A stretch of 64,000 nucleotides of DNA, taken from the NCBI RefSeq assembly GCF_040409815.1, contig NZ_CP099959.1, forward strand, positions 1,364,001 to 1,428,000. Reading direction: 5' to 3'. The notes below the pieces were generated by a model. That model had not been told where the DNA came from. It did no database searches and saw nothing but the letters and a program-made list of their open reading frames with translations. The translations under genes were made by a program, and so were the position numbers. Below are positions 28,073 to 36,862 of this stretch, in pieces (within the stretch, counting starts at the first letter, position 1; every line of letters starts with the position of its first letter). This DNA is from Polynucleobacter sp. UK-FUSCHL-C3. GTDB lineage: Bacteria; Pseudomonadota; Gammaproteobacteria; Burkholderiales; Burkholderiaceae.

Positions 28073-28370
28073 TGAATTCCCCAAGTTCCATAACTAGCGC
28101 CTTTGCTAATTTAATATCCTTTGCTTGAAATTTTTTGCCACCTCCATTGAGCATCACAATAATCAATGGATCCTGATGAAAATAGTACATTCTCCAGCCA
28201 GCACCAAAAAATTCACGCATCTCATACAAAAAATTAGCTAACTGCTTAATATCTCCTAAATTTCCACGTTGAGCCTTTTCAAGGCGCCTAGCCAAACGTA
28301 ATCGTGTTGCTAGGTCTTTAATGCTAGCCAACCATTCCCGAAAAATTGATGTCTCCAATACAGTAATCAT
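28050..28370 (-). CDS. HigB/RelE-like toxin (Gp49-type)
   Basis: A 106-residue protein of the addiction-module killer group: SIFREWLASIKDLATRLRLARRLEKAQRGNLGDIKQL and the core GAGWRMYYFHQDPLIIVMLNGG are typical of ribosome-dependent mRNA interferases of this family. It is upstream of and overlaps its helix-turn-helix antitoxin. The module lies between the psiE group and the second ppaA, inside the photosynthesis cluster. Confidence 0.88.
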   Translation of the reverse strand: MITVLETSIFREWLASIKDLATRLRLARRLEKAQRGNLGDIKQLANFLYEMREFFGAGWRMYYFHQDPLIIVMLNGGGKKFQAKDIKLAKALVMELGEFNEIIKKD

Positions 28371-28391
28371 GCAGAAATTTTAATAGATCAA

Positions 28392-28411
28392 TTGTAATCG
28401 ATCGATTACAA
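28392..28411. promoter_or_regulatory. Perfect 20-base palindrome upstream of the HigBA-type module
   Basis: TTGTAATCGATCGATTACAA is a perfect palindrome 21 bases before the toxin start. It also happens to fit TGT-N12-ACA. Position favours autoregulation by the antitoxin, but PpsR binding cannot be excluded, given that true PpsR targets surround it. Confidence 0.65.
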
Positions 28412-28414
28412 GAT

Positions 28415-28445
28415 TGCAATCCCCTTCCAATTAAGAAGGATTGCA
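28415..28445. other. Inverted repeat downstream of the second ppaA
   Basis: TGCAATCC (28415-28422) and GGATTGCA (28438-28445) form an 8-bp stem, with an inner TTC/GAA pairing. It lies between the 3' end of the second ppaA gene and the toxin promoter. No T-run follows, so it is not a clear intrinsic terminator; it may be an operator or RNA hairpin. Confidence 0.4.
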
Positions 28446-28490
28446 TAGGCACTGCTAGGTTATCAGCGCATTAATAGGAAACTGCAAGGA

Positions 28491-29465
28491 TTAAATGGTT
28501 TTTGCTTTTTCCAAGAAAAACTCAGCCTGCGCCAGAGATTCTTCTGCATCAAGCCCAACGATATCTGCCTGAACCTCTTTGCGAAGTTCGGGTTTAGCAA
28601 TAAATATTGGGCCGCCAACCATCACCCCAATTTTTTGATTAAGAGATTCCTCTTTCAACAAGGCTACAAATCGTGCTAAAGCAGGGAGTTGATCTTCAGT
28701 GCTGACCGAGAGCCCGACCAGATCAAAGTGTTGCGTCTTGATTGCCGTAACAATATCGGCCTCACCGGCTGCCAACTCACCCCAAACTTTCCAACCGCCC
28801 CTGCGGAAAAACTCAGACACCATAAAAAGTCCCAAAGTATGTTGTGAGCCTGGTAATGGCACCAACATAGCATGAGGAGCGACCTCATCGGTTCGCGCAA
28901 ATTCCTGAAAGAGTGGGCTAAAGTCATACACCAACTGCTTAATCCGCCACATGCCGGTCGTGACCTGCGTAAAACTGGCTTGATCTTCTTCCCACATTGT
29001 TCCAAGACGTCGAGCTACGGGAGCCAACAATCGCATATAGATCTCATCGAGGGGTACTCCCTGTTCGTAGAGCTCTTGTACAAATTGAGCTGCCCGACTG
29101 GCATCATCCTGCAGGACCAACTGAGACAGTTCTTCAACACGCGTTTGATCATCCAAACGAATATTCATCACTGGCGCAGTACTGGCTTGCGCATGTCCAG
29201 CATGGGTCATCAATAGACGGGGAATGACATTAGCCTCGATCGTTTGCATGAGCCAATCTAAATGTTCATTGGGTCCTGCATTGATGCGCAGCGGTCGACT
29301 GCCAAGATCAACCGCTAATTGTGAGATACGGTCTGGATTACTGTCATTGGCCGATTCATGAACACACTCGTCCCATTCAGCCCGACTGGGGTTGATGTTC
29401 TGCTGTTGCTCATCCTTGGAAAACAACTTTTCCTTGATGAGGCTGGCATATCGCCAAAGAACCAT
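28491..29465 (-). CDS. PpaA/AerR-type cobalamin-binding regulator (second copy)
   Basis: A 324-residue paralogue of the protein at 2682-3587. They share IPRLLMTH, the helical linker with MWEEDQASFTQVT, the motif GSQHTLGLFMVSEFF with His209 as likely cobalt ligand, and the late IGVMVGGPIF. It faces bchH across a regulatory region with a perfect PpsR palindrome. A second copy beside the gene for the first committed bacteriochlorophyll step suggests separate tuning of Mg chelation by B12 or light, by inference. Confidence 0.88.
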   Translation of the reverse strand: MVLWRYASLIKEKLFSKDEQQQNINPSRAEWDECVHESANDSNPDRISQLAVDLGSRPLRINAGPNEHLDWLMQTIEANVIPRLLMTHAGHAQASTAPVMNIRLDDQTRVEELSQLVLQDDASRAAQFVQELYEQGVPLDEIYMRLLAPVARRLGTMWEEDQASFTQVTTGMWRIKQLVYDFSPLFQEFARTDEVAPHAMLVPLPGSQHTLGLFMVSEFFRRGGWKVWGELAAGEADIVTAIKTQHFDLVGLSVSTEDQLPALARFVALLKEESLNQKIGVMVGGPIFIAKPELRKEVQADIVGLDAEESLAQAEFFLEKAKTI

Positions 29466-29644
29466 ACTATCTCCGATTTTCTTAAGGTATTTCGTCTTAG
29501 GGGCTAGCCAAACCTCTACTGAAAATCAGGCCTATTTAGTCCATCTCTTTTGCTTTTGTATTTATAAATCCATAGGCAAGAGACCGCCATGAATGATTAC
29601 TTTTAAGGGTAAACCCTTGATTTAATGCTGATTACATCTGAAAG

Positions 29645-29662
29645 TGTCAATAAAAGTTGACA
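29645..29662. promoter_or_regulatory. PpsR/CrtJ operator overlapping the bchH -35 box
   Basis: TGTCAATAAAAGTTGACA fits TGT-N12-ACA with symmetric TGTCAA/TTGACA arms. Its right arm TTGACA is exactly the -35 of the bchH promoter, so bound PpsR would block RNA polymerase directly. Confidence 0.85.
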
Positions 29663-29685
29663 CATCTATATGAAACCAATATAAA
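29657..29685 (+). promoter_or_regulatory. Sigma-70 promoter of bchH
   Basis: TTGACA (29657-29662) and TATAAA (29680-29685) are separated by exactly 17 bases, close to ideal, and end 30 bases before the bchH ATG. This is the best promoter seen in the window. Confidence 0.8.
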
Positions 29686-29701
29686 AAGGGTAGTCCCTTT
29701 T
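29684..29701 (+). other. Hairpin in the bchH leader touching the ribosome-binding site
   Basis: AAAAGGG-TAGT-CCCTTTT forms a 7-bp stem with a four-base loop and is followed at once by GGAG, the likely ribosome-binding site of bchH. Depending on the transcription start, it may shape translation initiation. Confidence 0.45.
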
Positions 29702-29715
29702 GGAGCTAAAAAGCC

Positions 29716-32700
29716 ATGGCCGTGTCCCAGAAATCGAAAAAAATTGCAATACCAATCCGTTTGGTATTAGTGACGATGGATACGCACTTAAACAGTGCCG
29801 CTAGACGTGCGCAATTTCAGCTCCAACGCGCAATACCTGGCCTATCCCTCCAAATTCATGCGGCCAGCGAGTTCGCTGGTAATCCAGAGTTAACCCAAAA
29901 AGCGCTCGATGACATTGCGGCCGGCGATATTGTCTTAGCTACCATGCTCTTCATGGAAGATCACTACCTTCCTGTCTTTGAGGCTCTCAAAGCAAAACGG
30001 GATCACTGTGACGCCATGGTCTGTGCGATGTCTGCTGGTGATGTGGTCAAACTAACGAAGATTGGTAAGCTCGATATGAGCAAGCCCGCAAGTGGCCCGA
30101 TGGCGATCCTCAAAAAATTACGCCCTAAGGCCAAAACAGAAGGTGAGAAACAAACAAGTTCTGGCGCTAAACAAATGAAGGTCTTGCGCTTAATTCCACA
30201 AATCTTGCGTTGGGTACCTGGAACCGCACAAGACGTCCGAGTATATTTTTTAACTCTGCAATATTGGTTAGGTGGCTCCGAAGAAAACATCTTTAATCTG
30301 TTTAGCTATCTGATTAATCGGTATGCTGCCGGTCCTCGTGAAGAACTGCGTGGTTTAGCGAAGCCCACCGATCCAGTGGAGTATCCCGATCTGGGTGTTT
30401 ATCACCCCCGTATGAAAAACCGCCTCAGCGAAAAACTCTCTGATCTACCCAAAGTAATCCCAGACGCCAAGCGCCGTGGTCGGGTTGGTCTACTATTACT
30501 TCGCTCCTATTTAGTATCAGGTAATAGCGGTCACTACGATCCAGTGATTGCAGCACTTGAGGCACAGGGCCTTCAAGTGGTTCCAGCATTTGCAGCCGGC
30601 TTAGACTCTCGCCCCGCCATTGATTCTTACTTCATGAAAAATAATCAGATCACCGTAGATGCAGTGATCTCTCTTACCGGTTTCTCCTTGGTTGGTGGCC
30701 CCGCATACAACGATGCGAAGGCAGCCGAAGAGGTGCTTGCTAAACTCGACGTGCCCTATATCGCTGCTCACCCCGTGGAGTTTCAAACACTGCCGCAGTG
30801 GGGTGGATCTGAGCGAGGCCTAATGCCGGTTGAGAGCACCATCATGGTAGCCATTCCTGAACTGGATGGCGCAACGCAGCCAATGGTGTATGGTGGGCGG
30901 CCCGGCGCCGCTGGAACCACCTGTACTGGTTGTCATCAACGCTGTACCTTTACCGAAGAACATAATCCACAAGATATGTTTACCTGTGTAGAACGAACTG
31001 CCATGCTCGCAGCACGTACTGCCAAACTCGTTGATCTCCGTAAGTCGGATAAGGCTAATCGTAAGATTGGTTTAGTAATCTTTAATTTTCCACCGAATGC
31101 GGGTCATACTGGTACAGCTGCCTATCTCAACGTTTTTGAGTCCCTGCATAAAACGATGCTAGGTCTCAAGGCTGATGGTTATACCGTCACTGTTCCAGAA
31201 ACTGCTGAAGCATTACGTAAAGAAATTATTGAGGGTAATGCTCAGCAATATGGATCTGAGGCAAATGTACACACTCTTATCTCTGCCGACGATCATGTTA
31301 AGCGCGAGCCTTGGTTAAAAGAGATTGAAGCGCAATGGGGTCCAGCCCCCGGTAAACAATGGAGTAATGGCTCGGGTATCTTTATTTTGGGCAAGCAATA
31401 CGGCAATGTCTTAGTGACCGTTCAGCCTGGTTTTGGTTTTGAGGGCGACCCCATGCGCCTCTTATTTGAGAAAGGTTTTGCGCCCACCCATGCGTTCTCG
31501 GCCTTCTATCGCTATATCCGTGAAGATTTTGCTGCAAACGCCGTCCTGCACTTTGGTACGCACGGCGCGTTAGAGTTTATGCCCGGTAAGCAATCTGGAA
31601 TGAGTGGCGCTTGCTGGCCTGATCGACTCATTAATGATCTCCCTAATTTTTATCTTTATGCTTCCAATAATCCATCCGAAGGTGCGCTTGCGAAGCGTCG
31701 TGCGGGTGCGACCTTAATTAGTTATCTCACACCACCTGTAACCCAAGCAGGAATCTATGCGGGCTTGATTGATCTGAAGAGCTCAGTGGAGCGTTGGCGC
31801 GCGATCACTCCCGAACAACGTGGTGATGAAGAGGATCACGATTTGGCAGTTTTGATCCAAGCCCAAGCCGCTCAAATGGATTTGTGCAAAGCGGATCCAC
31901 AATGGGACTTAAAAGACGATGTGGGCTTACAACAGCAAGTAAGCAAACTGTATTCAGACATCCTAGAACTTGAATACACCCTGATTCCGAATGGGATGCA
32001 CATCGTGGGTGAGACCCCAAGCGAGACCGAGCGCGTTGATTTGCTCAGCGCCATGGCGATTGGTGCCTTTAACAAAGCTCTACCCAACTCAGTGATTACC
32101 CAGTTAGTTCAGGGTAAGTCGATCCAAACGATTGTGGACAAGAACCCTGATCTTAAGGAGTTTTCTAAAGAAGAAGTAATGCAGTCGCTAGAAAAACTAC
32201 AGCACTGGAATCAACAAATTCAGCAGGAGACCGAGATTCCTGCGCTGCTCAGAGCCTTGGATGGTCGCTTTATCCGCCCCGCACCCGGTGGCGATGTAAT
32301 GCGTAATCCTGAAGTATTACCATCGGGTCGCAATCTACATGGCTTTGATCCCTTCCGTATTCCTAGCGCCTTTGCGGTTAAAGATGGCGCTAAACAAGCC
32401 CAAAAGATTTTGCAAAAACATATGGATGATGGCAATCCACTCCCAGAATCAATCGCACTGGTCTTATGGGGTAGCGATAACCTCAAATCCGAAGGTGGTC
32501 AGATTGGACAAGCTTTAGCGCTCTTAGGTGCACTACCCCGCTTTGATGGCTATGGTCGTTTAGCAGGTGCCACGTTAATCCCACTAGAGGAGCTTGGTCG
32601 CCCCCGTATTGATGTGGTGATTACACTCTCGGGCATCTTCCGGGATCTCATGCCTTTACAAATTAAGCTATTAGCAGAAGCTGCGTTCTTGGCTGCATCA

Positions 32701-33534
32701 GCTGATGAGCCTAACGAGCAAAACTTTATCCGTAAGCACGCTCTTTCTTATATGCAAGAGCACGGTTGTGATCTAGAGACTGCATCCCTGCGTGTCTATG
32801 GCAATGCGGATGGCACCTATGGCGCCAATGTCAATCATCTGGTTGAGCACAGTGTCTGGGATGAAGAGGATGAACTCGCCGAGACGTATATGCGACGTAA
32901 AGGTTTTGCTTATGGCAAATCGGGTAAGCCAATTTGTAATAACGCCCTTCTCAAGAGCGTACTCGCCGATGTCACCATGAGTTATCAAAATCTGGAATCC
33001 ATGGAGCTAGGCGTTACTACGATTGATAATTATTTTGATACCTTAGGTGGAATTACCAAAGCGGTTAAACGTGCAAAAGGTGGGCAAGAAATTCCGGTTT
33101 ACATTGGCGATCAAACACAGGGTGAAGGTGTTGTCAGAACGCTGTCGGAACAGGTATCACTCGAAACTAGAACTCGGATGCTCAATCCTAAATGGTTTGA
33201 AGGCATGCTAAAGCATGGCTATGAGGGTGTTCGGCAGATTGAAGTGCACATCACCAATACAATGGGCTGGTCAGCCACCACAGGGCAAGTACAGCCATGG
33301 GTATATAAACAACTCACTCAAACGTTTATTTTGGATCCTAAAATGCGTGAGCGTTTAGCGCAACTAAACCCAACTGCCTCAGCACGGATGGCAAATCGCC
33401 TCATGGAAGCATCAAACCGAAACTACTGGCAACCCGATGATGAAATGCGTGCCGCTATGAAACAGGCCAGCGATGAGCTTGAAGATCGTCTTGAGGGAGT
33501 ATTTGAGACACCCGCTTTGCAGCGCGTTGGATAA
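29716..33534 (+). CDS. bchH: BchH, magnesium chelatase large subunit
   Basis: BchH binds protoporphyrin IX and is the catalytic subunit of Mg chelatase, working with BchI and BchD. 1272 residues, the family length. The N-terminal domain begins IPIRLVLVTMDTHLNSA. VIFNFPPNAGHTGTAAYLNVFESL and later HFGTHGALEFMPGKQ and GDQTQGEGVVRT are strongly conserved in CobN/BchH proteins. Cysteines 403, 406, 410 and 424 form CX2CX3CX13C, close to the motif reported to bind a [4Fe-4S] cluster in Rhodobacter BchH. The gene stands alone with its own promoter, away from bchFNB. Confidence 0.97.
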   Translation: MAVSQKSKKIAIPIRLVLVTMDTHLNSAARRAQFQLQRAIPGLSLQIHAASEFAGNPELTQKALDDIAAGDIVLATMLFMEDHYLPVFEALKAKRDHCDAMVCAMSAGDVVKLTKIGKLDMSKPASGPMAILKKLRPKAKTEGEKQTSSGAKQMKVLRLIPQILRWVPGTAQDVRVYFLTLQYWLGGSEENIFNLFSYLINRYAAGPREELRGLAKPTDPVEYPDLGVYHPRMKNRLSEKLSDLPKVIPDAKRRGRVGLLLLRSYLVSGNSGHYDPVIAALEAQGLQVVPAFAAGLDSRPAIDSYFMKNNQITVDAVISLTGFSLVGGPAYNDAKAAEEVLAKLDVPYIAAHPVEFQTLPQWGGSERGLMPVESTIMVAIPELDGATQPMVYGGRPGAAGTTCTGCHQRCTFTEEHNPQDMFTCVERTAMLAARTAKLVDLRKSDKANRKIGLVIFNFPPNAGHTGTAAYLNVFESLHKTMLGLKADGYTVTVPETAEALRKEIIEGNAQQYGSEANVHTLISADDHVKREPWLKEIEAQWGPAPGKQWSNGSGIFILGKQYGNVLVTVQPGFGFEGDPMRLLFEKGFAPTHAFSAFYRYIREDFAANAVLHFGTHGALEFMPGKQSGMSGACWPDRLINDLPNFYLYASNNPSEGALAKRRAGATLISYLTPPVTQAGIYAGLIDLKSSVERWRAITPEQRGDEEDHDLAVLIQAQAAQMDLCKADPQWDLKDDVGLQQQVSKLYSDILELEYTLIPNGMHIVGETPSETERVDLLSAMAIGAFNKALPNSVITQLVQGKSIQTIVDKNPDLKEFSKEEVMQSLEKLQHWNQQIQQETEIPALLRALDGRFIRPAPGGDVMRNPEVLPSGRNLHGFDPFRIPSAFAVKDGAKQAQKILQKHMDDGNPLPESIALVLWGSDNLKSEGGQIGQALALLGALPRFDGYGRLAGATLIPLEELGRPRIDVVITLSGIFRDLMPLQIKLLAEAAFLAASADEPNEQNFIRKHALSYMQEHGCDLETASLRVYGNADGTYGANVNHLVEHSVWDEEDELAETYMRRKGFAYGKSGKPICNNALLKSVLADVTMSYQNLESMELGVTTIDNYFDTLGGITKAVKRAKGGQEIPVYIGDQTQGEGVVRTLSEQVSLETRTRMLNPKWFEGMLKHGYEGVRQIEVHITNTMGWSATTGQVQPWVYKQLTQTFILDPKMRERLAQLNPTASARMANRLMEASNRNYWQPDDEMRAAMKQASDELEDRLEGVFETPALQRVG

Positions 33535-33542
33535 AAATCCAA

Positions 33543-34382
33543 TCAAATAACCATTAGTGGGCTTTTTTGAGTAGGCGGAAGAAATATCTTGTCCAAGCTC
33601 TCTAGAGTTTTTAAATCTAGCTGAATATGGCTGGCAACTAAATTTTCTTCGAGGCGCTTTACGTTAACTGATTTTGGGATTGCGATTGCATTGGGTTGGC
33701 GCAAAATCCAGGCTAAGGCTAGTTGAGCTGGCGTAATTCCTAGGGTGTTCGCGATAAGCTTTAGATCAGGATGATTAACCAAATCACCAGTTCCCAAGGG
33801 CGAATAAGCCATTAACTGCATTGTTTGCTTTTGCATCAGCGGAATTAAATCGTATTCAATTCCTCTTGCATTCAGAGCGTAATAGACTTGGTTACAAACA
33901 GTACGCTCATGCGCCCCGATCCGATTCTCCGCAGCAATCCACTTTTGCAAATCCAAGGTGTCAAAGTTGCTAATACCGTAACTTCGAATTAAACCGCGCT
34001 CATGTAGCTTCAAGAAACCCTCAATGGTTGCCTCATACGAATACGATCCCTGCCAATGCAATAAATAGCAATCGATGTAGTCACAACTCATCCGCTTAAT
34101 TGAGGCTTCACAGGCTGCAACGGTACCTTTGGTGCTGGCATTACTGGGCAATACTTTGCTCACGATTTGCAGTTGATCGCGCTTGCTATGTCCAGCGATT
34201 TTGAGTGCCTTACCAATTAAACTCTCTGCATTACCCGAGGCATACATCTCGGCAGTATCAATTAACCGATACCCCATTTGAATTGCAGCTTCAATCGCTT
34301 TAATTTCCTCGGCTTCAGACCGAGCAACTTCACCCATTTGCCAGGTTCCAAGGCCAATTCGAGACTGAAATGAGAATGTCAT
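33543..34382 (-). CDS. Aldo/keto reductase
   Basis: A 279-residue NADPH-dependent reductase. GTWQMGEVARSEAEEIKAIEAAIQMGYRLIDTAEMYASG holds the catalytic Asp and Tyr; SKVLPSN holds the Lys, and YLLHWQGS the His. The C-terminal IPKSVNVKRLEENL binds the cofactor phosphate. It converges with bchH (eight-base gap) and marks the right end of the photosynthesis genes. The substrate is unknown. Confidence 0.92.
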   Translation of the reverse strand: MTFSFQSRIGLGTWQMGEVARSEAEEIKAIEAAIQMGYRLIDTAEMYASGNAESLIGKALKIAGHSKRDQLQIVSKVLPSNASTKGTVAACEASIKRMSCDYIDCYLLHWQGSYSYEATIEGFLKLHERGLIRSYGISNFDTLDLQKWIAAENRIGAHERTVCNQVYYALNARGIEYDLIPLMQKQTMQLMAYSPLGTGDLVNHPDLKLIANTLGITPAQLALAWILRQPNAIAIPKSVNVKRLEENLVASHIQLDLKTLESLDKIFLPPTQKSPLMVI

Positions 34383-34408
34383 AGTATTAATAATACAGAG
34401 GCCGACTA

Positions 34409-36346
34409 TTAAGACGAGTCGCTATCTTTCTCCAACAACTCTTCCCAGCGCTTCATTGAACGCGTCGTTTGCTCTTCTATTTGAGTCAGCTCATTTTTAA
34501 GGGTAACGATAAGGTGTGCATCTCCTCTGTAGATCTCCGGGTTTGCCAATTGTTCACTTAAGACCAATTGCTTTTTTTCTAATTGCTCAATCTGATTAGG
34601 CAGCTTATCTAATTCTGCTTTCTCTTTATTGCTCAACTTACTCTTCGTGACGCTTTGTTTTACTTCTGACTTGCTCTCTGACCTGCTCTCTAACTTTTTG
34701 TCTTCTTTGCTAGCCGTTTTATTGACGGTACTTGCCGTGTTTGCCTGTGTGAACGCATCAAAGCGTTTCTTTTGGATCCTGTAGTCCTCATAGCCACCCT
34801 CGTACTCTTGCCACTTACCATCGCCCTCATAGGCAATCATGCTAGTGACAACGTTATCGAGGAAGGTTCGATCGTGACTCACTAGGAACACTGTTCCCGC
34901 GTAATCTTGTAAGAGTTGCTCGAGTAGATCTAAGGTATCAATATCTAAATCATTGGTTGGCTCATCGAGTACCAAGACATTGGCTGGTCGAGCAAAGAGT
35001 CTGGCGAGCAAAAGGCGGTTGCGCTCCCCGCCCGATAAGGTACTAATCGGCGAGTTGGTTCGCTCGGGCGCAAATAAGAAGTCGCCTAAATAGCTCTTCA
35101 CGTGCTTACGATTGCTGTTAATCTCAATCCACTCGCTACCCGGACTAATAAAGTCCTCAAGAGTAGCCTCTAGATTTAAACCTTCGCGCATCTGATCAAA
35201 GTAAGCGACCTCAATCCGCGTTCCCATGGTTGCAATTCCGCTATCGGGCTGGATGACTCCTAAAATCAGTTTGAGTAAAGTTGTCTTGCCAGCACCATTA
35301 GGACCCAAGAGCCCAACCTTATCCCCTCGCAAAATGGTTGCTGTAAAGTTTTGCACAATCGGCTTTTGGTAGGATTTACTGACGTTTTGTAAGTCAGCTA
35401 CGATCTTGCCGCTACGATCCCCGGATGAGATGGCAAGCTTGATCTGGCCCATCGCATTGCGACGTTGTGCGCGTAAGGCACGCAGTTTCTCAAGACGGGC
35501 AATGCGTCCTACGCTCCGTGTTCGCCGAGCTTCCACACCCTTACGCACCCAAACTTCTTCTTGTGCCAGTAATTTATCGGCTCGGGCGTTTGCTAAAGAC
35601 TCTGCATTGAGTTCTTGTTCTTTTACCTTCTCGTAACTAGAGTAATTTCCAGGGTAGCTGCGTAATATCCCGCGATCGAGCTCGACAATACGCGTAGCAA
35701 CATGATCTAAGAAGGCCCGATCATGGGTAATGAAGATAATTGCACCCGTATAGGCGTTTAAGAGTTCCTCTAGCCACTGAATCGAATCCAAATCAAGATG
35801 GTTAGTTGGTTCATCGAGGAGCAAGACATCAGGCATGGTGACTAGGGCCTGCGCAAGCGCAACCCGTTTTTTAGTACCCCCAGAAAGCTGCCCAATCGTT
35901 TGATTAGCATCGAGGTGTAAACGGTCTAAGCTTTCGCTAACGCGTTGCTCCCAGTTCCAGCCGCCTTGAGCGTCCAGCTGCGATTGCAGTTGATCTAAGC
36001 GCTCATGATTGGATTCATCCCACTCGCCCTCTGAAAGTGCTTCGTACTCTTCGCGCAAGGCCTTGACCTGAGCCAGACCTTCAGCAGCTGCCTCAAAAAC
36101 CGTGTGCTCGGTCTGCAAAATAGGTTCTTGGGCTACATAGGCTATGCGTAGATTCTGTTGATACTGCAAGAGGCCATCATCGAGCTTCTCAAGGCCAGCG
36201 AGGATCTTTAGTAATGATGACTTCCCAGTGCCATTGCGTCCAATTAGGCCAATGCGCTCTCCACTTTCTAGGGAAAAGGCTGTGCGATCGAGTAAGGGGA
36301 CATGCCCAAAGGCTAACTTGCCCTCGGTGAGTGTGATGAGTGCCAC
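34409..36346 (-). CDS. uup: ABC-F family ATPase, Uup-like
   Basis: A soluble protein with two ATPase domains and no membrane span, 645 residues. Walker A motifs GRNGTGKSS and GPNGAGKTT, signatures LSGGTKKR and LSGGERNR, Walker B LLLDEPTNHLDLDS and LVLDEPTNDLDIDT. The C-terminal Lys/Glu-rich coiled coil (about 545-645) is characteristic of Uup, which acts at ribosomes or branched DNA. The start is GTG, overlapping the tacT stop by one base (TAGTG), so the toxin-antitoxin promoter may drive it. Confidence 0.9.
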   Translation of the reverse strand: MALITLTEGKLAFGHVPLLDRTAFSLESGERIGLIGRNGTGKSSLLKILAGLEKLDDGLLQYQQNLRIAYVAQEPILQTEHTVFEAAAEGLAQVKALREEYEALSEGEWDESNHERLDQLQSQLDAQGGWNWEQRVSESLDRLHLDANQTIGQLSGGTKKRVALAQALVTMPDVLLLDEPTNHLDLDSIQWLEELLNAYTGAIIFITHDRAFLDHVATRIVELDRGILRSYPGNYSSYEKVKEQELNAESLANARADKLLAQEEVWVRKGVEARRTRSVGRIARLEKLRALRAQRRNAMGQIKLAISSGDRSGKIVADLQNVSKSYQKPIVQNFTATILRGDKVGLLGPNGAGKTTLLKLILGVIQPDSGIATMGTRIEVAYFDQMREGLNLEATLEDFISPGSEWIEINSNRKHVKSYLGDFLFAPERTNSPISTLSGGERNRLLLARLFARPANVLVLDEPTNDLDIDTLDLLEQLLQDYAGTVFLVSHDRTFLDNVVTSMIAYEGDGKWQEYEGGYEDYRIQKKRFDAFTQANTASTVNKTASKEDKKLESRSESKSEVKQSVTKSKLSNKEKAELDKLPNQIEQLEKKQLVLSEQLANPEIYRGDAHLIVTLKNELTQIEEQTTRSMKRWEELLEKDSDSS

Positions 36347-36858
36347 TATGAACCCACTCTCTTTGAATGAACCAAGCCAGAGGCGCTAGCCAAGGGGAGA
36401 AATAAGCTTTGCCCCTGATGCGAGAGGCTCATAAAACCATGGTGCCGATAAAACTGGATAGCCTCATGATCTTTTGCGTCAACAATCAAGGCAAATGCGG
36501 TAATTTCCGAACGGCAGGCACGAGTGAGAGCATCAGCAAGCAAGGCACTCCCAAGCCCTTTCTGACGATGGCTTTTATCTACCGCTAGCCTGCCCATACG
36601 AACTGCAGGCACCGCCGCATAGCGGGGCAATTTCTTTTGAATAGCACTGGGTAGTTGATCTAACAAAACCGATGCTGACGCAAGGGTGTAATAAGCCAAT
36701 AGTTGCCGATGGGAATTGAGTGCCATAAAGCAGGCACTCACCCTTCGCCGAATATCTTGCGAAGCTTGCTCCCGAATGTAGCGATCAAGGGGCATGGAGC
36801 CACTTTGAAACTGCTCACGGCTGATCGCCGCATCAAATGGAACAATGGTCAGCGACAC
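36346..36858 (-). CDS. tacT: TacT-like GNAT acetyltransferase toxin
   Basis: A 170-residue GNAT protein of the toxin group that acetylates aminoacyl-tRNA. SGSMPLDRYIREQASQDIRRRVSACFMAL at the N-terminus is typical, as is the acetyl-CoA loop RMGRLAVDKSHRQKGLGSALLADAL and the late IQFYRHHGF. It follows its antitoxin by four bases and runs into uup. Confidence 0.88.
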   Translation of the reverse strand: MSLTIVPFDAAISREQFQSGSMPLDRYIREQASQDIRRRVSACFMALNSHRQLLAYYTLASASVLLDQLPSAIQKKLPRYAAVPAVRMGRLAVDKSHRQKGLGSALLADALTRACRSEITAFALIVDAKDHEAIQFYRHHGFMSLSHQGQSLFLPLASASGLVHSKRVGS

Positions 36859-36862
36859 AGTG

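Noticed and set aside
28392..28411. Calling this palindrome a definite PpsR site
   Set aside because: It matches TGT-N12-ACA but is a fully symmetric palindrome right before a toxin-antitoxin operon, where an autoregulatory operator is expected. Left undecided.
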